Shown here in pieces: positions 25,529-34,792 of a stretch of 36,589 nucleotides of DNA; position 1 is the stretch's first letter, and every line of letters begins with the position of its first letter. The stretch is from the NCBI GenBank assembly GCA_030156575.1, contig JASGMG010000003.1, positions 1 through 36,589 of the forward strand, given 5' to 3'. This DNA is from Patescibacteria group bacterium. GTDB taxonomy: Bacteria > Patescibacteriota > Saccharimonadia > Saccharimonadales > Saccharimonadaceae. Below the pieces are notes generated by a model that was given only the letters and a program-made list of their open reading frames with translations, had not been told where the DNA came from and made no database searches. The position numbers and the translations under genes were made by a program.

Positions 25529-26437
25529 TGTATTACTGTGAAATCTTTCGTGAATTTCGCGTAGATGTTCATCTGTAACGTGTGTATAAATTTGAGTGGT
25601 GCTAATACTACTGTGCCCTAGCATGACTTGAACACTACGAATATCAGCACCGTTTATTAATAGATCTGTTGCAAAGCTGTGGCGCATAGTGTGCGGAGTT
25701 ACGTGCTTTGTTATACCTGCTAGGCGAGTATATTTATTTATGATTCGTTGTATACTTCGTGCACTAAGACGACGATAGTTTCCGTCTGTTGAAGCTTTCA
25801 TGTTACGACTATAGCTTAAAAAAAGAGGTGAAATATTATCATTTCTTGATTTTAAATAATTTTCTATATGCATACTGGCATTTTCACTAATAAAAACTGG
25901 ACGATCTTTTTTACCTTTGCCTCTAACCATAAATTCACGTCTAGTTGTGTTTATATGGTCACGATTCAAGTTAACTAGTTCTGATACACGTAATCCGCTA
26001 GAAAAGAGTAATTCAACAATTGCTCGATCCCGCAATCCTTGCTCGGTATTTAAATTTATTTTTTCAAGTAATCTTTCTATCTCATCATAATGTAAAAAAG
26101 TTACTTGTCTGCGAGAGATCTTTGGTAGCTCGATTTTTTCTGGTGATAGGCTAGTGATATTCCTTTTAGATAAATACCCTAAGAATCCACGAAGGGCTAT
26201 TAGGTGATAGCTTTGTGTTATCGTTGCTAATTCATCATCGTTGCTATTCTTATAACGATTTAGCCACAGTCTATATTTTCGAATTATTTCGGTTGTTATT
26301 TTATCAACCGTTATATCATTAGTAAATTCTATAAAGCGTTCTAGATAAAGGGCATAGTTCTCGGCAGTATGAGCCGAACGTCCACCTTCAACTTCTAGGT
26401 GCTCAACATAATCTAATATAAGTTCTGACATATACAT
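25520..26437 (-). CDS. tyrosine recombinase XerC/XerD family
   Basis: The protein carries an N-terminal SAM-like core-binding domain (SELILDYVEHLEVEGGRSAH) and a catalytic domain with all active residues: Arg in SSGLRVSELVNL, Lys in GKGKKDRPV, His-x-x-Arg in HTMRHSFATDLL, His in LGHSSISTTQ, and Tyr in IYTHV. I place the start at the ATG at 26437 (305 aa, the usual Xer size). The frame extends to a TTG at 26494, but that extra peptide is not family-like. A further ATG at 26431 is also possible. It is probably the chromosome-dimer resolvase acting with FtsK; a phage-type integrase is less likely given the context. Confidence 0.9.
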   Translation of the reverse strand: MYMSELILDYVEHLEVEGGRSAHTAENYALYLERFIEFTNDITVDKITTEIIRKYRLWLNRYKNSNDDELATITQSYHLIALRGFLGYLSKRNITSLSPEKIELPKISRRQVTFLHYDEIERLLEKINLNTEQGLRDRAIVELLFSSGLRVSELVNLNRDHINTTRREFMVRGKGKKDRPVFISENASMHIENYLKSRNDNISPLFLSYSRNMKASTDGNYRRLSARSIQRIINKYTRLAGITKHVTPHTMRHSFATDLLINGADIRSVQVMLGHSSISTTQIYTHVTDEHLREIHERFHSNTTE

Positions 26438-26486
26438 GTTATTAGCATAACTTAAAAGACTAGGTTTATCACATATTATTATTTTT

Positions 26487-26516
26487 TGATACAATAGTAA
26501 TTAATAATGTAAGGAG
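26487..26516 (+). promoter_or_regulatory. ndk promoter (TGATACAAT) and ribosome binding site
   Basis: Extended -10 TGA-TACAAT at 26487-26495 and AAGGAG at 26511-26516, 7 nt before the ATG at 26524. Unlike several other promoters here, this one leaves room for a leader of about 22 nt with a good Shine-Dalgarno. Confidence 0.65.
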
Positions 26517-26523
26517 TTATAAA

Positions 26524-27036
26524 ATGACATCGAAAGAATATATCGAAAAAACATTGGTAATTTTTAAACCAGATGCGGTTCAAAGAGGTGTCGTAGGTGA
26601 GATATTAGCTAGGTTTGAACGGGTAGGTTTGAAGATTGTCGCTATGCGGATGGAAATGCCAACTCGCGATCAATATTATGAGCATTATGAAGATATAGGG
26701 AAAATGATATCTCGTAGAGGTGAGGCTGTTTTTAATTCAGTGCTTGAATTTATGCTTGATGGGCCAGTTATAGTTATGGTACTTGAAGGTGTTGATGCTA
26801 TTGATGTAGTTCGAAAGATGGTAGGTTCTACTGAACCAAAAGCAGCTGCAATCGGCACTATCCGTGGTGATTATAGTCATATAAGTTATGGACGGGCTGA
26901 TTCTGAACATAAAAGCACTCCAAATATTATTCATGCTAGTGCTGATGCGTCTGATGCTAAGAAAGAAATTAGACACTGGTTCTCTGAGAGTGACATATAT
27001 GACTATGAAATTCCTAATGAAAAATTTACGCGATAA
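26524..27036 (+). CDS. ndk: nucleoside diphosphate kinase
   Basis: Ndk transfers the gamma phosphate from NTPs to NDPs through a phospho-histidine. The start TLVIFKPDAVQRGVVGEIL contains the conserved KPD motif. VVRKMVGSTEPKAAAIGTIRGDYS is canonical, and the catalytic His is in NIIHASADASDAKKEI. At 170 aa it is longer than common bacterial Ndk (about 140). A short extra segment (HISYGRADSEHKSTP) lies between the GTIRGD and NIIH motifs, and there is a longer C-terminus. The gene is important for symbionts that import nucleotides, which is an inference. Confidence 0.96.
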   Translation: MTSKEYIEKTLVIFKPDAVQRGVVGEILARFERVGLKIVAMRMEMPTRDQYYEHYEDIGKMISRRGEAVFNSVLEFMLDGPVIVMVLEGVDAIDVVRKMVGSTEPKAAAIGTIRGDYSHISYGRADSEHKSTPNIIHASADASDAKKEIRHWFSESDIYDYEIPNEKFTR

Positions 27037-27072
27037 AACCGAATTGTTTTTCTGTTACAATAAATGTGGTAT

Positions 27073-27149
27073 GCCTCGGTAGCTCAATTGGATAGAGCAG
27101 ATCCGTCCTAAGGATAAGGTTGTAGGTTCGATTCCTGTCCGGGGTACCA
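27073..27149 (+). tRNA. tRNA-Arg (anticodon CCT)
   Basis: The 77-nt cloverleaf has acceptor GCCTCGG pairing with CCGGGGT (two G:T pairs), discriminator A and encoded CCA. The D arm is GCTC...GAGC. The anticodon loop GTCCTAA places CCT at 27107-27109. The T loop is TTCGATT. Position 27-43 of the anticodon stem is unpaired. It reads AGG codons. An extended -10 (TGTTACAAT, 27053-27061) lies just upstream. Confidence 0.93.
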
Positions 27150-27173
27150 CTGATACTTTAGGAGTAATTTGCG

Positions 27174-27690
27174 TTGAATAATATGTCTAAGAGTAAAATG
27201 CAGTTTGATTTTGACGGCCAATGGGATGGAGAGACTGTGCTGTTCGTATTTCGTCGTCATGCTATAGCTATGCGCAAGGGATTTTATGCATTATTGATTC
27301 CATTAGTAATTACATCAATACCTCCACTCATTTGGAGTTATAACCTTGAATTATTCTTATTGCCTGTAGTAGGACTTATAACTGGTATTGTCTTATTCTT
27401 ATATCATTATATTCTTTGGTATTTTACGATTTATATAGTTACTGATCAAAGAATTAGGCAAGTTACACAGCGCAGTTTATTTGGCAAAAACGTAGTAGAT
27501 CTAAGACTTTCAAAGATCCAGAACATAAGCTATAATGTACCAGGACTTAGTGGTGAGATATTCAAGTTTGGAACTATTGTTATTCAAACGTTTGTAGGTG
27601 ATTTAATAATTAAGAATGTTGAACACCCTGATGAAATTTATAATAAGTTGCAAAATGCAACAAACAATATTTTAGATAAGCAAGGAGAAT

Positions 27691-27710
<20 letters not shown>
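27174..27710 (+). CDS. bacterial PH-domain (bPH2) membrane protein
   Basis: The 178-aa protein has two adjacent membrane segments (about residues 38-58 and 62-88) followed by a bPH2 domain: IYIVTDQRIRQVTQRSLFGKNVVDLRLSKIQNISYNVPG, then GTIVIQTFVGDLIIKNVEHPDEIY. This matches YdbS/YdbT-type proteins of unknown function at the membrane. AGGAG (27160-27164) lies 9 nt before a TTG at 27174, which I choose as the start. An ATG at 27183 is possible but has a long spacing. It overlaps the next gene by 20 nt. Confidence 0.85.
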
Positions 27711-29968
<2,258 letters not shown>

Positions 29969-29989
29969 TTAATTTATATTTACTATAAA

Positions 29990-30023
29990 AATAAAACAGT
30001 CACTATATGGTGGCTGTTTTATT
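29990..30023. terminator. bidirectional terminator between tgt and tRNA-Asp
   Basis: AAAACAGTCAC (29993-30003), loop TATATG, GTGGCTGTTTT (30010-30020), with one G:T pair; outer A:T pairs extend it to 29990-30023. On the minus strand it is followed by TTTTTAT, so it can end the tRNA-Asp transcript as well as tgt. Confidence 0.8.
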
Positions 30024-30098
30024 GGCGGGCTCGGCCGGATTTGAACCGGTGATCTCCTCCGTGACAGGGAGGCGTGATAACCCCTTCACTACGAGCCC
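30023..30098 (-). tRNA. tRNA-Asp (anticodon GTC)
   Basis: Read on the minus strand, acceptor GGGCTCG pairs with CGAGCCC, discriminator G, CCA encoded. The anticodon stem CCTCC/GGAGG encloses loop CTGTCAC, giving anticodon GTC. The T arm is CCGG-TTCAAAT-CCGG. The CCA end abuts the bidirectional terminator. An extended -10 (TGCTATTAT, reading from 30129 to 30121) lies upstream on this strand. Confidence 0.95.
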
Positions 30099-30120
30099 AT
30101 GCTGTATATGAACTTTAAAT

Positions 30121-30129
30121 ATAATAGCA
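30121..30129 (-). promoter_or_regulatory. tRNA-Asp promoter (extended -10 TGCTATTAT)
   Basis: On the minus strand TGC-TATTAT ends at 30121, 22 nt before the first base of the tRNA at 30098, leaving a leader of about 15 nt. Confidence 0.55.
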
Positions 30130-30183
30130 GTTTTTGTATCTTAGTGCAACAGAGTATAAACGTTTTATTTTACATTATTAGGG

Positions 30184-30192
30184 TGCTATAAT
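30184..30192 (+). promoter_or_regulatory. tRNA-Thr promoter (extended -10 TGCTATAAT)
   Basis: TGC-TATAAT ends 18 nt before the first base of the tRNA at 30211. No clear -35 at the usual spacing. Confidence 0.6.
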
Positions 30193-30210
30193 AATTATAG
30201 TCAACTGAGT

Positions 30211-30286
30211 GCCGCTGTAGCTCAGCTGGTAGAGTGGCGCTTTCGTAAAGCGTAGGTCTCCGGTTCAAATCCGGACAGCGGCTCCA
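30211..30286 (+). tRNA. tRNA-Thr (anticodon CGT)
   Basis: The 76-nt cloverleaf has acceptor GCCGCTG pairing with CAGCGGC, discriminator T, and encoded CCA. The D arm is GCTC...GAGT. The anticodon stem GCGCT/AGCGT (one G:T pair) encloses loop TTCGTAA, giving anticodon CGT at 30244-30246. The T arm is CCGG-TTCAAAT-CCGG. It reads ACG codons. It lies 34 nt upstream of a small membrane-protein gene. Confidence 0.95.
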
Positions 30287-30320
30287 ATTAAATAAGATAA
30301 ACGAGATTTGTTTTTCAGAT

Positions 30321-30704
30321 ATGAATATAAAAGAGACTATCATAAAATCACTAAAGCAACTTGTCACTGATAGGTATTTATTAATTTTGCTATCGTTTTT
30401 ATTGTTATTTTCTATTGTTTCTGCTGTTATTATCGGGTTCTCTGTGCACCCGAGTGAATTGCAATTAGTATCTCGTTATTCGGAATTTGGGATATCACAT
30501 TTATATCGTAACCAGTGGTTTTATCTATTAACATTTATATTATTTGAAATTATCGTATCAATCTTACATATTGTGATCTCTATAAAATTATTAATTATAA
30601 AAAATCATTTTTCGGCAACCGTATTTGCTTGGCTTGGTATAGTTGTTATATTCTTAGGTTTATCTACATCTATGGCAGTATTGAATGTGTGGACGCCACT
30701 CTAG
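30321..30704 (+). CDS. small four-helix membrane protein, unknown function
   Basis: The 127-aa product has four likely membrane segments (about residues 19-42, 66-88, 90-98 to 105, and 102-122) with a basic N-terminus. It starts 34 nt after tRNA-Thr without a clear Shine-Dalgarno. The stop lies 4 nt before the glycosyltransferase start, so it probably works with that enzyme, for example as a membrane partner, an inference from coupling only. Family not recognised. Confidence 0.65.
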   Translation: MNIKETIIKSLKQLVTDRYLLILLSFLLLFSIVSAVIIGFSVHPSELQLVSRYSEFGISHLYRNQWFYLLTFILFEIIVSILHIVISIKLLIIKNHFSATVFAWLGIVVIFLGLSTSMAVLNVWTPL

Positions 30705-30708
30705 TAGT

Positions 30709-32370
30709 ATGATTGATTTGGAAATACCCCTAGGTAGGCGGACTTTGAAATATCGTTTATTTGAAATGCTTCCAGCTATCTTAAGTTATGGCTCATTTGT
30801 TCTAATGGTGATATTATCGTTAATTAGTCCAGCTTTAGCGGCAATTTATTTGCTATTAATAGTAGTTACGATTCTAGTAAAAGCTGTTGGTATTGCTATA
30901 CATACAATTCAGGGGCGTAATAGACTAGAAACTGCTCAAAAAATTGATTGGCACTCAAGATTGTCAGATCTAGAGAATCCAGAACGTTCATATAAAGCTA
31001 TAATTAATAACAAGCTAGTTTCATCTGATTCGTTTAATCATATCGAGAACTTACGCCTTATATCTGCTGATACAAATTTATTTCCTCGACCATCTCAAAT
31101 TTATAATGCAGTTATCATAGCAACATATAATGAATCATACGAAGTGTTAGAGCCGACTATAGAGTCTTTATTAAAGGGAACTTATGATAGTAAAAAAATT
31201 ATATTGGCTATTGCATATGAAGAGAGAGGTGGAAAAGCTATAAAGAGTACCGTTCATAGGTTGAAGGCAAAATTTAGTAATGATTTTTATGCGTTTCATT
31301 TAATAGAACACCCAAAGGATCTACCTAATGAAGTAGTTGGTAAGGGCGGTAATATAACATACGCTGGTTATTTTCTAAAAAGATGGTTAAAAGGTCAAAA
31401 GATCGCATCAAAGAATGTAATAGTAACTACATTAGATAGTGATAATAAGCCCCATGCTGTATATTTTGACTATCTCACTTATGAATACATAGTTAATGAA
31501 GATCGTAAGCATTTATCCTATCAGCCAGTGGCTTTATTTTTAAGTAATATTTGGGATGCTCCAGCGCCAATGAGAGTTATAGCAACTGGTAATTCATTTT
31601 GGAATATTATTAGTTCAATGAGACCACATACGCTTCGTAATTTTGCGGCGCATTCTCAACCAATGGATGCTCTTGAAGAAATGAATTTTTGGAGTACGCG
31701 TACGATTGTAGAAGACGGGCATCAGTATTGGCGTAGTTACTTTTATTTTGGAGGTAATTATTCGGTAATGCCATTATATGTGCCTATTTATCAGGATGCC
31801 GTATTATCAGATACCTATACAAAGACCTTAAAGGCTCAATTCATTCAACTTAGACGGTGGGCTTATGGTGCTTCTGATATTCCTTATGTTGCTACTAGGC
31901 TTTTTACAAATAAACGTAATGTGTCGTTACTTGGTGGTATCGCACGTCTTTTAAGACTGATTGATGGCCATGTTACCCTTGCTAGTGTGTCAATATTAAT
32001 TGCCGTTGGTGGTTGGATACCTCTTTTGATTAATAGTGAAGCGGCGCGAAGTATTCCGGCACATCAGTTACCAGAGGTAGTAAGTGCCCTTCAGCAGGTG
32101 GCATTGGTGGGCTTATTTATTACGGTTTTCTTGTCATTTAAGATGTTACCCCCTCGCCCTGAGCGTTATAAACGACGTCGAACTTTATCAATGATCTTAC
32201 AATGGGCTTTAATGCCGTTCACGGCGATACTTTACAGTGCTATATCAGCCCTAGACTCTCAAGGGCGTTTATTTATGGGCAAATATTTAGATAAGTTTGA
32301 TGTAACCGATAAAGCTACTCATCAGTCGGTCGCTCAAACTAAACTTTTAGCTAAAACAAAGAAAAATTAG
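30709..32370 (+). CDS. membrane glycosyltransferase, family 2 (cellulose-synthase-like)
   Basis: The start at ATG 30709 (553 aa) avoids a 20-nt overlap implied by the in-frame ATG at 30685. Two N-terminal membrane segments (about residues 20-65) precede a GT2 catalytic domain. Its motifs are VIIATYNESYEVLEPTIESL, VVTTLDSDNKPH (DxD-like), RTIVEDGHQYWR (ED acceptor motif), and QLRRWAYGASD (QxxRW-like). Three or four C-terminal membrane segments follow (about 425-520). This layout is that of processive or polyprenyl-linked glycan synthases at the membrane. The polymer or acceptor cannot be deduced. A surface glycan role is inferred. Confidence 0.87.
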   Translation: MIDLEIPLGRRTLKYRLFEMLPAILSYGSFVLMVILSLISPALAAIYLLLIVVTILVKAVGIAIHTIQGRNRLETAQKIDWHSRLSDLENPERSYKAIINNKLVSSDSFNHIENLRLISADTNLFPRPSQIYNAVIIATYNESYEVLEPTIESLLKGTYDSKKIILAIAYEERGGKAIKSTVHRLKAKFSNDFYAFHLIEHPKDLPNEVVGKGGNITYAGYFLKRWLKGQKIASKNVIVTTLDSDNKPHAVYFDYLTYEYIVNEDRKHLSYQPVALFLSNIWDAPAPMRVIATGNSFWNIISSMRPHTLRNFAAHSQPMDALEEMNFWSTRTIVEDGHQYWRSYFYFGGNYSVMPLYVPIYQDAVLSDTYTKTLKAQFIQLRRWAYGASDIPYVATRLFTNKRNVSLLGGIARLLRLIDGHVTLASVSILIAVGGWIPLLINSEAARSIPAHQLPEVVSALQQVALVGLFITVFLSFKMLPPRPERYKRRRTLSMILQWALMPFTAILYSAISALDSQGRLFMGKYLDKFDVTDKATHQSVAQTKLLAKTKKN

Positions 32371-32411
32371 TTGTGCCTTATATACCAAATAATAAATTAA
32401 TAACGTATTAA

Positions 32412-32437
32412 CTATATGTTGAATGACAACAGTATAG
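32412..32437. terminator. hairpin between the glycosyltransferase gene and a convergent small gene
   Basis: CTATATGTTG pairs with CAACA-(G)-TATAG around loop AATGA: 10 bp with a one-base bulge. There is no real T tract; it may be a weak bidirectional terminator. Confidence 0.4.
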
Positions 32438-32447
32438 TATTTAATAT

Positions 32448-32576
32448 TTAGCTAGAGATACGAGAGGATACCTCGTGCTTTAATTGCTTTAAGGTTTTGT
32501 CATACTCAAACCCTAGGTTAAAACGTTCTAATTGAGACTCTTTGGGTATATCCTTAACTTGTTTCTTATGATTCAT
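32448..32576 (-). CDS. small 42-aa protein, unknown
   Basis: The frame encodes a highly charged 42-residue peptide (MNHKKQVKDIPKESQLERF ... EVSSRISS) with amphipathic helical character, about 10 Lys/Arg and 6 Asp/Glu, no Cys and no membrane segment. Support comes from its promoter: TTGACA, a 17-nt spacer and an extended -10 TGCTAATAT end 6 nt before the ATG. The message would start at the A of the start codon. It converges with the glycosyltransferase gene. Charge and size fit a small DNA- or RNA-binding or regulatory protein, but no family is recognised. Confidence 0.55.
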   Translation of the reverse strand: MNHKKQVKDIPKESQLERFNLGFEYDKTLKQLKHEVSSRISS

Positions 32577-32582
32577 ATTCTT

Positions 32583-32611
32583 ATATTAGCATAAACATAA
32601 TATTATGTCAA
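32583..32611 (-). promoter_or_regulatory. near-consensus promoter with embedded palindrome
   Basis: On the minus strand TTGACA (32611-32606), a 17-nt spacer, and TAATAT (32588-32583) preceded by TGC. The 14-bp perfect palindrome ACATAATATTATGT (32595-32608) overlaps the -35 and most of the spacer, as a repressor operator would. Confidence 0.7.
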
Positions 32612-32705
32612 TGAAACATATAACAGTGCGCTATATCGATTATGATATATTATAGATTTGATTAGTGTAATAGATTAGGTGGAAAACTATATGAAAGAGT
32701 GGATA

Positions 32706-32734
32706 TAAAAAATTCACCACTATAGGTGGTGAAT
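32706..32734 (-). terminator. intrinsic terminator for the minus-strand membrane-protein operon
   Basis: ATTCACCAC (32712-32720), loop of 5, GTGGTGAAT (32726-32734): a perfect 9-bp stem. Read on the minus strand it is followed by TTTTTATA, a proper U tract; on the plus strand it is not. Confidence 0.85.
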
Positions 32735-32923
32735 GATTATTATCTATGGTGGACCTTGTACGTAATAATTTACACCTTTTGAAACTAGAGGCTAGTAGAT
32801 GGAGAATATTACTCGGACCAGATTACCAGATATACAAACTACAGACGAGAACTTAATAAAAGTATAATCCCATGAGGAAAGTACACCCAATACTATCACT
32901 AAATTTATAATAAATAGGTTATG

Positions 32924-33649
32924 TTACCAGCCTTGATAGCTTTTAACTTCTTGTATCTTTTGAGCGAATTGGTTGCTTAAGTCTTTTGCATTATTAAAAG
33001 GCGTGTTTAAGTCGGCTGTATAGCCTTCGTTGATGCTTTCCGCAGCGTACAAAGCAATATCGCATTGATTCTGGGCTTTTATTGCAAGTTGAGAGGCATC
33101 TTTTTTTAATTGGGTCTCGGTACTATCTGGTAAACCAGCAAGAATACCTATCCCAATGGCTTCGGTTGTGACATTTTGTTGCATTGACCTGGCTTTTTTA
33201 AGAGATGCCGCATCGCCTAACCCAGTTAGATAGTTTATGTTAGATATTTCAGCCGAAAGTTTCAATGCATCTCCGACCCACTGCCTACGTAGCTGTTTAT
33301 TCTCTTCGTCCATCTTCTGTTTATATTCTGAGTCCATTTGTGCCTGAGATGTTGTGCTAGTTGTTTGTGCTGAGGTACTTTCTGGGGTAGTGGATGATTC
33401 GTTGTTTGTCGATTCGATAGCTGATGATTTAGTGTTTGTTTCTGGCTCGGTGGTCTTGGACATGCTGTTTGTGGCTTCTTGAGCCGAGGAATTCGTTTTT
33501 TGATGATTATTCTGATTAGTTGCGAAACTTACCGACCCGATAACAACGCCCATTACTAAAACGCTAATCACGGAATACTTAACAATCCGATTGCGTGTAT
33601 CATACTTGTTAGCTGCTTCGAATTCTTCTTTCCATCCTAAATTATTCAT
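32924..33649 (-). CDS. single-pass membrane protein with Ser/Thr-rich linker and helical extracytoplasmic domain
   Basis: The 241-aa protein has a short charged cytoplasmic start (MNNLGWKEEFEAANKYDTRNR), a membrane helix at about residues 25-43, and a 60-residue linker very rich in Ser, Thr, Asn and Glu (about 44-104). A helical domain ends it (about 105-241; SEYKQKMDEENKQLRRQWVG, ALKLSAEISNINYLTG, AIKAQNQCDIALYAAESI). The linker looks like a wall-spanning spacer. AAGGGG lies about 9 nt before the ATG. It follows the next gene on this strand by 30 nt, so both are likely one operon ending at the terminator at 32734-32706. Family not recognised. Confidence 0.72.
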   Translation of the reverse strand: MNNLGWKEEFEAANKYDTRNRIVKYSVISVLVMGVVIGSVSFATNQNNHQKTNSSAQEATNSMSKTTEPETNTKSSAIESTNNESSTTPESTSAQTTSTTSQAQMDSEYKQKMDEENKQLRRQWVGDALKLSAEISNINYLTGLGDAASLKKARSMQQNVTTEAIGIGILAGLPDSTETQLKKDASQLAIKAQNQCDIALYAAESINEGYTADLNTPFNNAKDLSNQFAQKIQEVKSYQGW

Positions 33650-33679
33650 AATAATAACCCCTTGTTAATTAACAAATAG

Positions 33680-34213
33680 CTAATCATTCCAATATTCAGA
33701 CGTTGGTTTATTAGCGGCATCGCCGACACAGGGGACTGCGGCTGTCCCCATGATAAGTGCTATTCTATTTTTATCAATGCAATTGAATTCATCCTGACTA
33801 AGCCCACCTGGTAGAAGGTTTAATTTGCTAGATACAGTACTGCCATAGACGAGTAATGCAATTATTGTAAGTGTTGTAGCGATAAACCAAGAACTAAAGG
33901 TGATAATCTTTGTCCGTTTGTCATTCTTTGTTAATAAGATTGTCGTTATTGCGAATATTGCAATAATAATGGGAATGATAGCGATATTGAATATATTTTC
34001 TGGGTTAAAACTAATGTCATTGGCTTTTTGCTTTACGTATCCAGATTGGCAAAGACCTTGTGCGAAGAAACTAGTACAGTCCACTGTGGTTTCTGTTGTT
34101 TTGAAACTACTGACATAAAAAGTTAAACATATAAGAAAAAAAGTGATTATGCCAACAATGAAAACGATAGACTTATTTGTTTGATTTTGTGTTTGAGGCT
34201 TTTCTGATAGCAT
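33680..34213 (-). CDS. three-helix membrane protein with cysteine-containing external segments
   Basis: The 177-aa product has membrane segments at about residues 16-36, 74-93 and 103-124. The loop between the first two contains two Cys (VDCTSF, GLCQSG) and the C-terminal tail two more (FNCIDK, VPCVGD). With an N-in topology all four are extracytoplasmic, so two disulfides are possible. AAAGGAG gives a strong ribosome binding site 6-7 nt before the ATG. Upstream lies a structured RNA and terminator-like hairpin, which may control this gene and its downstream partner. Family not recognised. Confidence 0.72.
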   Translation of the reverse strand: MLSEKPQTQNQTNKSIVFIVGIITFFLICLTFYVSSFKTTETTVDCTSFFAQGLCQSGYVKQKANDISFNPENIFNIAIIPIIIAIFAITTILLTKNDKRTKIITFSSWFIATTLTIIALLVYGSTVSSKLNLLPGGLSQDEFNCIDKNRIALIMGTAAVPCVGDAANKPTSEYWND

Positions 34214-34244
34214 GATTTCTCCTTTGGTTAAAGGATGTCATATA

Positions 34245-34379
34245 AAACAAACAGACACCCATACTAGGGTGTCTAAATCCAGTAGAAGAACTATGTCCAA
34301 CTACGTTCGCATGAGTGTCTGTCTTATAGACATAGTTCACGCACTTTTTAGGCACGGTTTCTTATACTGGATTTAGACT
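34245..34379 (-). ncRNA. structured RNA: leader attenuator or small RNA upstream of the membrane-protein operon
   Basis: On the minus strand a TATAAT (34390-34385) predicts transcription from about 34378. That is the first base of a perfect 14-bp stem formed by 34378-34365 and 34284-34271. Inside it is a perfect 10-bp stem (34338-34329 with 34297-34288). Immediately after comes an 8-bp hairpin GGGTGTCT/AGACACCC (34274-34253) followed by GTTTGTTTTAT, a terminator-like tail. This hairpin shares four bases (34271-34274) with the outer stem, so the two compete. The ribosome binding site of the 34213 gene follows. No known riboswitch or T-box motif was recognised. A stand-alone small RNA is the alternative. 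Confidence 0.6.
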
Positions 34380-34384
34380 CTTTT

Positions 34385-34390
34385 ATTATA
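34385..34390 (-). promoter_or_regulatory. -10 box for the structured RNA
   Basis: TATAAT on the minus strand, ending 7 nt before the first paired base of the 14-bp stem. No good -35 or TGn extension is visible, so the promoter call is moderate. Confidence 0.45.
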
Positions 34391-34792
34391 AACCATTTGA
34401 AGTAATACCCCTATAGCACCCGAATTCGTATCAAATTCGACCTATTGGGTGTTAATTAGTTAAGAGTCTCTCTTGTCCACAAAAAAATTATTTCCAAGTA
34501 AATCAGGTATCGTTTAGGTTACAGATTACACGCTTGGCATACACAAGAGTTAATCTTTTAATGGGGTAGGGTTCACTTAGTGGCTAATGATTGGTGTATG
34601 TATATAACTATATGCTATTACATAGTAGCGATTGGCTTGTGCTATCATTTTGACTGAGTATCTTTATTCGCATTCTGTGCTACAGCTAAGGTGTGAAATT
34701 AAGATATTTTGCATTCTAAATCAAAAGATGGGTTGTAGGTCGTTTTGGATTTCAAATTATAATTTGGGATATTTACTCTCTGGTAAAAATAT

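Larger units (their letters stand above)
32577..32923. other. 347-nt non-coding stretch
   Basis: The left part holds the promoter of the 42-aa gene and the centre a terminator hairpin for the minus-strand operon (32711-32734). The 190 nt between that hairpin and the stop at 32924 would be a long 3' untranslated region of that operon. Only small hairpins such as ACTAG-AGG-CTAGT are visible there. A 36-codon plus-strand frame (32746-32856) lacks a ribosome binding site and is not called. Confidence 0.5.
34214..34792. other. 579-nt non-coding stretch with several inverted repeats
   Basis: It contains the structured RNA (34245-34379) and a hairpin with outer arms CACCC (34417-34421) and GGGTG (34447-34451) around CGAATT/AATTCG. 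It also holds an isolated extended -10 TGCTATCAT (34640-34648), a 14-bp palindrome CAAATTATAATTTG (34753-34766), and a bulged hairpin GATATTTAC/GTAAAAATATC (34769-34793) just past the HAD-like gene's stop. Only very short open frames exist on either strand, none with a convincing start. Confidence 0.5.

Noticed and set aside
26438-26494. N-terminal extension of the Xer recombinase from TTG 26494
   Set aside because: The extra 19 residues do not fit the family, and ATG at 26437 gives the usual length and overlaps less with the ndk promoter.
32583-32612. dif-like site for Xer (GCATAA ... TTATGT)
   Set aside because: The spacing between arms would be 8 not 6 and only part of each arm matches; the bases are better explained as promoter plus palindromic operator.
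32746-32856. 36-codon plus-strand frame in the 3' untranslated region of the membrane operon
   Set aside because: No ribosome binding site or promoter next to it, and it opposes a likely transcript; length is within chance expectation.
34173-34355. 60-codon minus-strand frame across the structured RNA
   Set aside because: It runs through the terminator hairpin and past the ribosome binding site and start of the next gene, has a GTG start without a ribosome binding site, and its sequence is explained by RNA stems.
34253-34451. CRISPR-like or tandem repeat array
   Set aside because: The repeats are inverted pairs forming hairpins, not direct repeats with regular spacers, and no cas gene is present.
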